54,949 bases of DNA from Erysipelotrichaceae bacterium. Lineage in GTDB: Bacteria; Bacillota_I; Bacilli_A; Erysipelotrichales; Erysipelotrichaceae. The translations under genes and the position numbers were made by a program. Of this stretch, positions 15,975-24,422 are shown piece by piece (positions within the stretch are counted from its first letter, which is position 1; the number at the start of each line of letters is the position of its first letter). The notes beneath the pieces are model-generated. The model had not been told where the DNA came from. It searched no databases and saw nothing but the letters and a program-made list of their open reading frames with translations. The stretch lies in assembly GCA_017432895.1 (NCBI GenBank), contig JAFRIG010000034.1, forward strand, positions 1 to 54,949, in the 5' to 3' direction.

Positions 15975-17106
15975 AGACGCTCCTTCCCGCCACATAGACA
16001 TCCCTGATATCAAGCTGATCATCCATGATCACCAGATCGGCATACTTGCCTTTTTCCAAAGTACCAAACTTCTTATCCAGACCATAGAAACGGAAAGCAT
16101 TCAAACCGCCATACAGCAGCAGATCCGTATACTTGGCCCCCAGTTTATATAAGACCTTCAACTCATCAGGAATGGATACGACACTGCCCGCATAATGGCC
16201 ATCAAAGGTGATGAAATCCGTTCCCTTCTTGGTGCAGGGTTTGGAGATGAAGATGTATTCCCCATCCGGCAGACCGCGGGCGATCGAAGAATCGGTCACT
16301 ACCATGATCTTATTTTTATCGATATTATTTATCACCAGCTTCAAAACATCTTCCTTCACATGGTGACCATCGGCGATCAGTTCAATGTTGTAATGATCAC
16401 TGAAAGCAGCATTGATCAAAGTCTCATCCCGATGATGAAGCCCTCTCATCGCATTGAAAAGATGGGTGAAACCATCGACGTTTTCATCGAGATCTTGCCA
16501 CAAGGCATCGGAATGACCGCACATCACTTTGATGCCTCTTTCTTTTAATAAGGTTCCTATCTCTTTGGCTCCATCCAGTTCATAGGCGATGGTCATCTGC
16601 CTGATCTTTGAACTTTTATTCAAAAAGTCTTCGACGATCTTGATATCCGGTTTTAAGAAACGGTCGGGATCGCCCACCCCTAAATGTTTCTTGGAAAGAA
16701 AGGGTCCTTCCAGATGGATGCCTTCAAAGCGGGCAAAGGGACTTTCATATCCTTCAAAAAGACTCAGCTGTCTGTCAAAGTCATCAGGGGAAAGATCATA
16801 GGACAAAGAAGCCAGAAAGGAAGTCGAACCTTCCCTGGCGAATTCATAACTGATCTTATCCAGTTCATCCTTATTTGCACTGTCAAAACTCATCCCATCA
16901 ATGCCATGAGTATGCGTATCGAAAAAGCCCGGCATGAGCAAAGTTCCACCAAGGTCGATGATCTCACAGCCTTCAGGCATGTTCTTTATCTTTCCGCTTT
17001 GCGGATATACTTCCTTTATCGTCTCATCCTGTATCAGTAATGCCCCATCAAGATATTCCCGATAGGCATCGATCACTAGATGACAATGTAACAGCAAAAC
17101 AGCCAC
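15967..17106 (-). CDS. nagA: N-acetylglucosamine-6-phosphate deacetylase
   Basis: A 379-residue amidohydrolase that removes acetate from GlcNAc-6-phosphate in amino-sugar use and wall recycling. Motifs: metal site FDTHTHG, HLEGPF with the metal Glu, AGHSDA, the THLFNAM...LHH stretch and catalytic Asp in VTDSS. The GTG start is one base after the stop of ppaC with GGAG 9 bases upstream; a TTG five codons earlier is also possible. No nagB is adjacent. Confidence 0.9.
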   Translation of the reverse strand: MAVLLLHCHLVIDAYREYLDGALLIQDETIKEVYPQSGKIKNMPEGCEIIDLGGTLLMPGFFDTHTHGIDGMSFDSANKDELDKISYEFAREGSTSFLASLSYDLSPDDFDRQLSLFEGYESPFARFEGIHLEGPFLSKKHLGVGDPDRFLKPDIKIVEDFLNKSSKIRQMTIAYELDGAKEIGTLLKERGIKVMCGHSDALWQDLDENVDGFTHLFNAMRGLHHRDETLINAAFSDHYNIELIADGHHVKEDVLKLVINNIDKNKIMVVTDSSIARGLPDGEYIFISKPCTKKGTDFITFDGHYAGSVVSIPDELKVLYKLGAKYTDLLLYGGLNAFRFYGLDKKFGTLEKGKYADLVIMDDQLDIRDVYVAGRSVYA

Positions 17107-17107
17107 T

Positions 17108-18724
17108 TTACTTGGCTCCAAATGCCTCGATCAGACCCGGCAGCAATTGTTTCTTGCGGGAAACCAGGCCATTGACAAAACCGCTCTTATCCAGCGAGAA
17201 AGCACTCTTTACTATCTCTTTGCGGCTTCCGGCCGCTAAGACATAGGAACCGGAACCGTTGGGATTTGTAAGCATGATGGCCATCAGGTCGTAACCGCCC
17301 GACTTGCAGGCATCTTCCATGTATTTGGCCAGATTGCTCTTGAGGGCATCGTATTCCTCTTTGGACTTGCAGACAGCCTGGGAGAGACCGACCTTGTTGC
17401 CGTCGATATTGAACTCCTTGAAGTCGTCATAGACGATCTCGATATTGCGCTTGTTCAGCAAGGAAGCGCTGTGTTCGATCAGACCCTTGGAAAGTTCATC
17501 GGCCGAAACCTTGGCGATCTTTTCAAGTTTTTCTTTAGTCGCTATATCAAGCGAAGTCGTGGTCGGCGATCTGAAATTCATCGTATCCGATACGATGGCA
17601 CCTAATAAGAGACCAGCCAGTTTCTTTTCCGGCTTCATGCCGCTGTCAAAGAACTTATTGGCGATGATCGTCGCCGTCGCTCCGACCGGCATCGTCGTGA
17701 TGGAAATGGGATTATCGCTACGGAAACCACCGAAACGGTGATGGTCCACGATCTCTAACACGATACCTTCATCGACATCGTCGATCGTCTGTTTCTTTTC
17801 GTTGTGGTCGACTAAGATCAGCTGCTTGCGCTGATAGTTGAACAGGTGATAACGCGAAATGGCACCAACTACTCTATCCTCATTGTCCAATACCGGATAG
17901 GATCTGTGACGGGACTTGGAGATCTTCTTGGAAGCTTCGTCAATGGTATCGTTGATATTGAAGTAGTCGATCTTCTCCTTGGGTATCATGATATGTTTAA
18001 TGGCCGGAGTCTGATAGATCAGACGGGTGATCGACAAAGGCGTGAGTTCCGTGGTGATGATGGTCGCTTCCGCATTTCTTGCCATATATAAGATATGGGG
18101 AGAGATCGGTGAAGAGGTGCACACCACCAGCATCGTCGCTCCCAGCTCCAGACAATACTGCAGCTTTTCATCTTCATTTCTTAACAGGACGATACTGTCA
18201 TCTTCGACATTGGACTTTAGCGACGGGAACATATGCATCTTGCCCGAAAGCTTGTGCGTACCTCTTAGGACCAGCGTACCGCTTAAGATCTTGACGATAT
18301 TGTCGATCTCGATCTTGGAGATGATGGAAGTCAGCTCCTCATCATTCTTGGTCCACATGTAGGTCAGATCATCCAAGGTACAGATACCTTCCAGACGTTT
18401 TTTTCTGTCCACGACCGTCAGACCGCGGTTCTTAAGCTTCAGAACCTTATCCAAGGCCTCCTTCATCGTCATATCTTCATTAGCTGTCGCCGCCTTATCC
18501 ATGTCGATCTCTTTCAAGAGCGCCTTGGCGGTATAGATCCTGATCGGATCTTCAAAGCCGAACTTTTCCAACAGATATTCCGTTTCGGCACTGACTGAAC
18601 CGATACGTCCCGCCACCGCATTGACACCCTGCAGTTTCTTGAACTCCGCGTACGCGATAGCCGAAACGATCGCATCGGTATCCGGATTCTTGTGTCCTAT
18701 GACATAGATCGGATTGTTTTTCAT
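17108..18724 (-). CDS. ppaC: CBS-domain manganese-dependent inorganic pyrophosphatase
   Basis: A 538-residue family II pyrophosphatase that hydrolyses PPi. The DHH part begins HKNPDTDAIVSAIAY and continues after an insert with VDHHRFGG; the DHHA2 part ends with the substrate motif SRKE. The insert (about 70-300) holds two CBS segments and a DRTGG-like domain, which bind adenine nucleotides and regulate activity in this subfamily. The ATG overlaps the stop of the tsaC-like gene (ATGA), with GAGG 7 bases upstream. PPi removal and tsaC activity, which releases PPi, are functionally linked. Confidence 0.92.
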   Translation of the reverse strand: MKNNPIYVIGHKNPDTDAIVSAIAYAEFKKLQGVNAVAGRIGSVSAETEYLLEKFGFEDPIRIYTAKALLKEIDMDKAATANEDMTMKEALDKVLKLKNRGLTVVDRKKRLEGICTLDDLTYMWTKNDEELTSIISKIEIDNIVKILSGTLVLRGTHKLSGKMHMFPSLKSNVEDDSIVLLRNEDEKLQYCLELGATMLVVCTSSPISPHILYMARNAEATIITTELTPLSITRLIYQTPAIKHIMIPKEKIDYFNINDTIDEASKKISKSRHRSYPVLDNEDRVVGAISRYHLFNYQRKQLILVDHNEKKQTIDDVDEGIVLEIVDHHRFGGFRSDNPISITTMPVGATATIIANKFFDSGMKPEKKLAGLLLGAIVSDTMNFRSPTTTSLDIATKEKLEKIAKVSADELSKGLIEHSASLLNKRNIEIVYDDFKEFNIDGNKVGLSQAVCKSKEEYDALKSNLAKYMEDACKSGGYDLMAIMLTNPNGSGSYVLAAGSRKEIVKSAFSLDKSGFVNGLVSRKKQLLPGLIEAFGAK

Positions 18725-19326
18725 TGTAATGCCTCCCTTATCGCATCAAGACTCATAGGTCCTTCCCTGAGCATCTTTATCTCTTCGCCGCTGACATCGA
18801 TTATCGTACTCGCTGTCTGCCCGCGCGCATCTTCACACACGATGCCGGCGATCTTGCCATCCATCGCTTCAAGCACATCCTCCCAATTTAATAGTGATCC
18901 TTCTCCCGAGATGTTGGCACTGGTCACCATCAGCGGTAAACCAAGATCATTGATCAGACCCAGAATAAAATCATCATCAGGTATCCGGATACCGATGCTA
19001 TCCTTGCCATTGGTGACATAAGAAGGGATCTCATCCTTTTTCTTAAAAACCAAAGTCAAAGCACCGGGCATAAACTTCTCGGCGATCTTTTCCGCCAATT
19101 CATTTACATATGCCACTTCTTTGATCATATTCAAAGATGCACACATCATCGGCAAGGGTTTGTCGAAACTGCGGCCTTTAGCCGCATAGACCTTCTTTAT
19201 CGCCTTTTCTTCCATGATGCAGGCCAGACCAAAGACCGTATCGGTCGGAAAAGCTACGAGTCCGCCTTTTTTAAGGGCCTTAACGATCTTTTCTTTGTCG
19301 TCCTTGCTGTACCTGATGGTCTTCAC
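18721..19326 (-). CDS. threonylcarbamoyl-AMP synthase (TsaC/YwlC type)
   Basis: A 201-residue YrdC/Sua5-domain enzyme that makes threonylcarbamoyl-AMP from threonine, bicarbonate and ATP for tRNA t6A. Motifs: FPTDTVFGLAC, KGRSFDKPLPM, PGALTLVF and VTSANISGE. It has YrdC length, without the Sua5 extension. A GTG start lies 6 bases after TATAAT with no clear ribosome binding site, so the operon's first gene appears leaderless. It heads the five-gene operon. Confidence 0.9.
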   Translation of the reverse strand: MKTIRYSKDDKEKIVKALKKGGLVAFPTDTVFGLACIMEEKAIKKVYAAKGRSFDKPLPMMCASLNMIKEVAYVNELAEKIAEKFMPGALTLVFKKKDEIPSYVTNGKDSIGIRIPDDDFILGLINDLGLPLMVTSANISGEGSLLNWEDVLEAMDGKIAGIVCEDARGQTASTIIDVSGEEIKMLREGPMSLDAIREALQ

Positions 19327-19332
19327 ACCTTC

Positions 19333-19338
19333 ATTATA
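19333..19338 (-). promoter_or_regulatory. -10 of the leaderless tsaC-ppaC-nagA operon
   Basis: TATAAT on the minus strand followed by six bases (GAAGGT) and then GTG. Confidence 0.6.
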
Positions 19339-19403
19339 CTTGACTTAAGAAGGAAATTAGTTTGAAAACTCAATATAATAGAGTTGAAAGAAGGACAGAT
19401 AAT

Positions 19404-20330
19404 ATGCAGATCAAGCTGGAAGAAGTGATCGAAGCGATCGACAACACCGACATCAACACCGACTACTTTTACTATATCCCCGAAGAAAGGATCATCGAAG
19501 CCGACCCCAATCTCAAGGAAAAGGACTACATCCCCTTGCCTACCCATAAGCAGATCGATGACTACGGCACGATGAGAGCCTTCATCGAAAGTCTGGAGGA
19601 TGATGAAGCGCGAGGCTGGCTGGAAGAAGCCATTAAAGGTGCCGGTGCCTTCCGCCGTTTCCGCTCGACTCTAGAGAGATTTGCGATGACCGACAAGTGG
19701 TACGACTTTCGCGATGAAGTCCATGAAAACATCGCCATCGACTGGTGCGAATACTATGGCATCGAGTATCTGGAAGACAAACCCTTCCAGAAAGTCGATC
19801 CGACAAGTGTCCCAACTCCCAAAGCACAAGCCAAACACAATCTGCGTTTCATCACCATCGACAAAGACAACGTCTATTCCTTAGCCTACCTGGTCGTCGA
19901 TTTCCGCAAGACCTTAAACAGCTTCAAAGGCTATGACTCAACGATCGACGTCGATGAAGCTGTCGAAGAACTGCAGTACTATCTGAATAAAAAGTATCCC
20001 GTCTTTGCGATCAGCGACAACGGCCGCTATATCGGCTATGGCGTCTGCCGCATCGATGACGATGTGGTGTGGCTGGAATCAATCTACGTCAGACCCGAAT
20101 TTAGAAGACAAGGTATCGGAAAGATGTTATTTGAAAAAGCGGAAGCCATTGCCAAAGAATATGGCAACGACACGCTATACCAGTACGTCCATCCCAACAA
20201 CGACAGGATGCTAAACTTCCTAAAGACCAACGGCTATGATGTCCTCAACCTCATCGAGATCCGCAAGGCCTACAAGGACGAAGAACCTGAAGAGAAATAT
20301 ACGATCGGCGAACACAGCTACCGCTACTAG
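19404..20330 (+). CDS. UPF0158 domain fused to a GNAT acetyltransferase
   Basis: A 308-residue two-part protein. Residues 1-130 match the UPF0158 pattern (IEAIDN, YYIPEERI, ALERF-like TLERFAMTDKWYDFR, AIDWCEYYGI). Residues about 160-300 form a GNAT fold with the acetyl-CoA loop VRPEFRRQGIGKMLFEKAE. The substrate is unknown. The ATG has AGAAGGA upstream; 14 codons before it are open but unsupported. It is followed 12 bases later by the Nif3-like gene. Confidence 0.8.
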   Translation: MQIKLEEVIEAIDNTDINTDYFYYIPEERIIEADPNLKEKDYIPLPTHKQIDDYGTMRAFIESLEDDEARGWLEEAIKGAGAFRRFRSTLERFAMTDKWYDFRDEVHENIAIDWCEYYGIEYLEDKPFQKVDPTSVPTPKAQAKHNLRFITIDKDNVYSLAYLVVDFRKTLNSFKGYDSTIDVDEAVEELQYYLNKKYPVFAISDNGRYIGYGVCRIDDDVVWLESIYVRPEFRRQGIGKMLFEKAEAIAKEYGNDTLYQYVHPNNDRMLNFLKTNGYDVLNLIEIRKAYKDEEPEEKYTIGEHSYRY

Positions 20331-20342
20331 AAGGAGAAGAAT

Positions 20343-21194
20343 ATGCTGATAAGCGAAGTTATTCAGAATATCAAAGACTATTGCCAGGGCTCCTGGATGG
20401 GCCATAAGATCGACGATGAACATACCAGAGACAAGGTCCTTTATGGCACAGTCGACAAAGAATGTACCGGCATCGTCACCACCATCTACGCCTCCATCGA
20501 AGTTATACGCAAAGCCCATGAACTCGGGGCCAACCTCATCATCGCTCATGAAGCTCTTTTATGGAACCATGGCGATCATAAAGAATGGCTGGAAGAGTCA
20601 AACAACCGCACCTACCTGGCCAAGAAAAAACTGATGGACGATTACGGCATCACTATCTGGCGCTTCCACGACTACATCCACTCCGGCATCCCCCACAAGG
20701 ACGGCTACATCGACGGCATCTTCTATGGTCTGGCCAAGGTTACCGGCTGGGACGACGCCATCATCAACAACGGCGACATGATGGGAGCTCTGTATCTGGA
20801 ATGTGAGCCAACCACTCCGAAAGAAGTAGGCAAACTACTCATGGACAAATGGAACCTCACCGGTCTCAAGTGTATCGGCAACATGGATGCCAAAGTAACC
20901 AAGATCATGATCTGCGGCCACGTGAATGAAGGTGGCGATTCCAATACCCTGATCAAAAGAGTCGATAAGGAAGACATCAATCTTCTCTTGCCCTTGGAAC
21001 TCATCGACTTCACCCTCACCGAATACGTCAAAGACTCCGGCGAACTAGGCTACAACAGAGCCATTCTGGCTCCCGGCCACTTCAATCTGGAAGAGCCCGG
21101 CATGAAATACATGGAAGAATGGATCGACGAGGCTTTGAAACAGCACATCGATGCGACCTTCGTTCAGGCTGGCGATATGTATTCTTTTATGTAA
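20343..21194 (+). CDS. Nif3-like dinuclear metal protein
   Basis: A 283-residue protein of the Nif3/YqfO family, which forms rings with a two-metal site. Visible features are GANLIIAHEALLW for the first metal ligands and ILAPGHFNLEEPGMKYMEEWI near the end for the others. The region 100-200 is typical of the shorter family members without the PII-like insert. The biochemical role of the family is unsettled. AAGGAG lies 6 bases before the ATG, and the gene shares a transcript with the acetyltransferase fusion. Confidence 0.82.
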   Translation: MLISEVIQNIKDYCQGSWMGHKIDDEHTRDKVLYGTVDKECTGIVTTIYASIEVIRKAHELGANLIIAHEALLWNHGDHKEWLEESNNRTYLAKKKLMDDYGITIWRFHDYIHSGIPHKDGYIDGIFYGLAKVTGWDDAIINNGDMMGALYLECEPTTPKEVGKLLMDKWNLTGLKCIGNMDAKVTKIMICGHVNEGGDSNTLIKRVDKEDINLLLPLELIDFTLTEYVKDSGELGYNRAILAPGHFNLEEPGMKYMEEWIDEALKQHIDATFVQAGDMYSFM

Positions 21195-21230
21195 ACTCTT
21201 GAGATTTTAGGCTATAATGGATTGTGGAGC

Positions 21231-21306
21231 GGGGTTTTAGCTCAGCTGGCAGAGCGCCTGGTTCGCAATCAGGAGGTCACGGGTTCGAATCCCGTAAGCT
21301 CCACCA
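21231..21306 (+). tRNA. tRNA-Ala(CGC)
   Basis: A 76-base tRNA with encoded CCA; anticodon stem CCTGG/TCAGG (one G-T) with loop TTCGCAA, anticodon CGC. TATAAT at 21213-21218 is its probable -10. Confidence 0.93.
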
Positions 21307-21404
21307 TTTGTTTATCAAGTCACAGCGATGTGACTTTTTATTATCCTTAATGAGATAATTTGGATATCGAAAGAGATCGACGATCGGGTTTTGGAGAATT
21401 GTAT

Positions 21405-21656
21405 ATGGATGAAAAACTACTCAGCAAATGTGGCTACTTTTGCGGACAGTGTCCTGATTTTATCACTGGGGAATGCGCCGGATGTATCAAAGGGAATAAG
21501 GATGGCATTTGTTATACACGTGACTGCGTCTTAGATAAGGGTATCCTATCTTGCGGATTATGCCGGGAATTCCCTTGTGAACGAATTCAAAGCGATCCCA
21601 AAGCAACACTCTTGAGCCCTATGTGGCTTAAGTGGAAGGCGAGTCAAAGAGAATAA
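21405..21656 (+). CDS. DUF3795 cysteine-rich protein
   Basis: An 83-residue protein with the DUF3795 cysteine layout CGYFCGQCPDF...CAGC...GICYTRDCV...LSCGLCREFPCE. Ten cysteines in 60 residues suggest metal or Fe-S binding. GGAGA lies 7 bases before the chosen ATG; the frame is open 15 codons earlier without a ribosome binding site. Relatives are often longer, so the C-terminal end may be shortened. Confidence 0.75.
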   Translation: MDEKLLSKCGYFCGQCPDFITGECAGCIKGNKDGICYTRDCVLDKGILSCGLCREFPCERIQSDPKATLLSPMWLKWKASQRE

Positions 21657-21783
21657 CAAAAACCGGTTTATAGAACATTCTAAATCCTCCTTCAAGTATA
21701 TAGTACGTATGATGCACCACTGTAATTGGCAGTTGAAAAATGATAAAATATAAGTGTAAAAGACAAGAAGGTACATATTAAAA

Positions 21784-21963
21784 ATGAGTGAAATAAGATA
21801 TGGAAAACCCAATATGAATAACCTTCCGTATGAGCTGGGAAAATCGATATTTGAAGAGATACTAAATTCAAAACCAGTTGATAGAGAACAATTTGATAAA
21901 GAGGTTAACGAATTAAAAAAGCAGATGATCGCTGCCAGAGAAATAGAAGATTATGGAAAATAG
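21784..21963 (+). CDS. small protein preceding a GNAT gene, antitoxin candidate
   Basis: A 59-residue protein that overlaps the start of the following acetyltransferase-like gene by 11 bases. The first part is polar (NNLPYELGKSIFEEIL), and the second half is a charged helix (FDKEVNELKKQMIAAREIE). No known family is recognised. A small first gene overlapping a GNAT gene is the layout of GNAT-type toxin-antitoxin pairs; this is the main reason for the antitoxin suggestion. AGAAGG lies somewhat far (13 bases) from the ATG. Confidence 0.55.
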   Translation: MSEIRYGKPNMNNLPYELGKSIFEEILNSKPVDREQFDKEVNELKKQMIAAREIEDYGK

Positions 21964-22528
21964 GAATGAACTATTTAAAGCCATTCCTATTTTTGATTCT
22001 GGCTTAAAAGATGAAGAGATCCGTCTTTTTTCAGTAGGACACAAGGAAGGACAAGGACTGGTTGATTATCTTTATGGTTATGCGGAAGCAGAAGAAGGAA
22101 ATAATCTGATGAGAACTTATATTGTCCGAGATGTAAAAACAGATGAGTTTGTCGGATATTTTTCTTTGAAAGCAGGGATGATTTCCATTAACGAAAGTAA
22201 GGTGAATAATGTTGACACATTTGATACAATGCCCGGAATAGAACTGGCAAATTTTGCCATAAACAGCAACTATATAGCAGAACACAATTCTATGAAAGAG
22301 TGCGGGAAAATCATCTTCAACGAATTGATTATCCCAATCATAAAAGAAGTATCAACAAAGGTTGGTGTTAGATTAATCTATATCTTTGCTTTACCGTTAG
22401 AATCACTAATCGAAAGGTACAAAGAATATCGATTCAAAAGACTTACATCTGAACAGGAGGAACAGCTTCATAAGAGGTTAAAACCGCAATATGATGAAGG
22501 TTGCATTTTCATGTTTCAGGAATTGTAA
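21953..22528 (+). CDS. GNAT-like acetyltransferase, possible toxin
   Basis: A 191-residue protein with a GNAT-like outline: a central strand pair (TYIVRDVKTDEFVGYFSLKAG), a region PGIELANFAINSNY, and a late IIFNELIIPIIKEVSTKVGVRLIYIFAL helix-strand. The acetyl-CoA pyrophosphate loop (R/QxxGxG/A) is not clear. It is translated from a start inside the upstream small gene, which fits a toxin-antitoxin pair that acetylates aminoacyl-tRNA, as known for TacT and AtaT. That role is inference. Confidence 0.6.
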   Translation: MENRNELFKAIPIFDSGLKDEEIRLFSVGHKEGQGLVDYLYGYAEAEEGNNLMRTYIVRDVKTDEFVGYFSLKAGMISINESKVNNVDTFDTMPGIELANFAINSNYIAEHNSMKECGKIIFNELIIPIIKEVSTKVGVRLIYIFALPLESLIERYKEYRFKRLTSEQEEQLHKRLKPQYDEGCIFMFQEL

Positions 22529-22561
22529 CTCTAACATAATATAAAAGATATATAATAGTGT

Positions 22562-22657
22562 CGATAAGAAGACAGCAAACTATTATTATCGGTCGTCATG
22601 AAGACCTTAAACTCATGGCAAGTTGGTCAGGATGGGGCCTTAAGCCATCCTTTTTTA
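22562..22657 (+). ncRNA. candidate small structured RNA
   Basis: TATAAT at 22551-22556 is followed about 6 bases later by a stretch with no ORF that contains several short stems: CGATAA/TTATCG (22562-22591), GGTC/GACC (22591-22606), AACT/AGTT (22609-22623). It ends in GGATGG/CCATCC followed by six T, a terminator. The layout of promoter, hairpins and terminator within 100 bases suggests an independent small RNA. It matches no RNA family I can name. Confidence 0.5.
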
Positions 22658-22851
22658 TGTCAGATTTGGTCAGTTTTAAAACAAGAATCAAAAACGAAGG
22701 ATAAAGCTTTATCCTGATGATTCGTTACTATTTTCCTTTTTATACCCTTTTTATACTTGACGGACATACGTGGTAACTATCTTCCTGAATTGCAGAATAT
22801 TGAGATTCATGGAAAAATGAAATCAAAGGAAAACATGAGGATAACGAAACG
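22658..22851. other. intergenic region before the PstS-like gene
   Basis: About 190 bases with T-rich runs (CTTTTTATACCC, TTTTTATACTTGACGG). It likely holds the promoter of the PstS-like gene; no other element was recognised. Confidence 0.35.
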
Positions 22852-24321
22852 ATGAATAAAGGATTTCTGATACTGATCGCTTTGATCATGATCACATTCA
22901 TGGCTGTTTTGCCTGTAAAAAGCAGGATCGATGACCAGAATAAAAAGAAGTATGGCGGTCATGGCTTTGAATACATGCACGGCTATTCCTCTTCCGATTT
23001 TACGGGTTATCAGGTCTATGATGGGGAAAAGCTGTATCAGCTCGATCATGAGGCATCCTTACAGATCGAAGATGAAGAAACAATGCCGATACTGGATGGC
23101 GCCGAAGCCTGTTATCCTCTCTATTCGGCGATCGCCAAAGCCGTTTATAGGAATATCGACGAAATCGAAAAATACTACTACGATCTTTCTAACGACTATT
23201 GGGAGAAAGCCAGAAAAGAAAAAGAATATTACGACTATGATATCTTCGAGATCTATGAGACCAACGGGAAGGTCGTGACCTTCACCAATACTTCCGAAGC
23301 CTATTACCGGCTGGTCGATCGCAAAGTCGATATGGTCTTTGCCGCCAGGCCTTCCTGGTATCATAAGCAATACGCCACTCAGCATCGGGAACAGATCCTC
23401 ACCACCCCTATCGGCAAGGAAGCCTTCGTCTTCTTTGTGGAAGAAGACAATCCCATCAGCGATCTTTCCAGTGAACAGATCAGAGCCATCTATCATGGCG
23501 ATATCACAAACTGGAAGCAGCTGGGCGGTCCCAACCAGAAGATCATCGCTTTCCAAAGACCGGAAAATTCCGGATCCCAGGTCATGATGCGCTGGTTCAT
23601 GGGCGACATTGAGCTGCAGGAACCAAAAACTTATGAATATGCCAGTGGCATGGGTGGAGTAGTAAAGGAGGTTGCCCAGTACCATAACGAAGCCGGAGCG
23701 ATCGGCTACTCCTTTAGATATTTCCTGAGTGAATTCCATCAGGAAGAACACATCAAGATCCTAACTATAGATGGCATTGAACCCTCACTTAAAAACATCG
23801 AAAACGGAACCTATCCGGCGACCGTCGATCTGGTTTGTGCGACACTGGCTTCAAATGAAAAAGAGAATGTCAAAAAGATGATGGAATTTCTCTTGTCGGA
23901 TGATGGCCAGGAGCTCATTGAAGGAAGCGGATATGCCCGACTTAAAGACAGGAATGTTGAGACGACGATCGAAAACGAAGTAGCCGACATTGAACCGGCT
24001 CAATACATCAGCGATGATGAAGACCCCTGGATCTTAAAAATATACGACTATGATAAGGAAGAAGGCGACGATGTCTTCGAGCTGTATAACAGCGAACATT
24101 TCTACAAGGGCTATTTCACCACCTACGACGACGATAGCGATGTTGCCAAAAACTTAGGAAAATACAGTGCCGACACCTTTGACAACAGATTGTTCATCTA
24201 TTTCGATCACGACAGCGCTGAAGATTCATATGTCACGAATTATGCGGAGTTCTCCGATCTGGATGAAGCTCCGGAATTTCCTCTCTACGGTACGATCTTA
24301 ACCAGAGTCCGGAAACCATGA
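22852..24321 (+). CDS. PstS-like phosphate-binding-type protein, membrane-tethered
   Basis: A 489-residue protein with a single N-terminal hydrophobic helix (about 5-22) and no lipobox Cys, so it is either tethered or cleaved. Residues about 60-370 resemble PstS-type periplasmic binding proteins: TFTNTSEAYYRLVDRKVDMVFAARPS, IYHGDITNWKQLGG, FQRPENSGSQ, GAIGYSFRY. A C-terminal extension of about 110 acidic residues is not recognised. No pst permease or ATPase genes adjoin. It may bind an anion as a sensor or cell-surface ligand; a terminator closes the unit. Confidence 0.75.
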   Translation: MNKGFLILIALIMITFMAVLPVKSRIDDQNKKKYGGHGFEYMHGYSSSDFTGYQVYDGEKLYQLDHEASLQIEDEETMPILDGAEACYPLYSAIAKAVYRNIDEIEKYYYDLSNDYWEKARKEKEYYDYDIFEIYETNGKVVTFTNTSEAYYRLVDRKVDMVFAARPSWYHKQYATQHREQILTTPIGKEAFVFFVEEDNPISDLSSEQIRAIYHGDITNWKQLGGPNQKIIAFQRPENSGSQVMMRWFMGDIELQEPKTYEYASGMGGVVKEVAQYHNEAGAIGYSFRYFLSEFHQEEHIKILTIDGIEPSLKNIENGTYPATVDLVCATLASNEKENVKKMMEFLLSDDGQELIEGSGYARLKDRNVETTIENEVADIEPAQYISDDEDPWILKIYDYDKEEGDDVFELYNSEHFYKGYFTTYDDDSDVAKNLGKYSADTFDNRLFIYFDHDSAEDSYVTNYAEFSDLDEAPEFPLYGTILTRVRKP

Positions 24322-24354
24322 CCGATCAACAGCACAACAAGATCATAAGCATAC

Positions 24355-24385
24355 AAGCCCCTGCTTATCGATCAGGGGCTTTTTC
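24355..24385 (+). terminator. terminator after the PstS-like gene
   Basis: AGCCCCTG/CAGGGGCT with a 9-base loop and a T run. Confidence 0.85.
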
Positions 24386-24410
24386 TATTGCCTGCAAAAC
24401 TCCGTGATCT

Positions 24411-24416
24411 TAAAAT
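24411..24416 (+). promoter_or_regulatory. -10 of a leaderless phosphatase gene
   Basis: TAAAAT lies 6 bases before the ATG of the 5TMR/PP2C protein and no Shine-Dalgarno sequence is present. TATAAG, 4 bases further on, is less well placed. Confidence 0.45.
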
Positions 24417-24422
24417 ATAAGT

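Noticed and set aside
23059..23751. A 230-codon minus-strand ORF
   Set aside because: It is antisense to the PstS-like gene and reflects its codon use.
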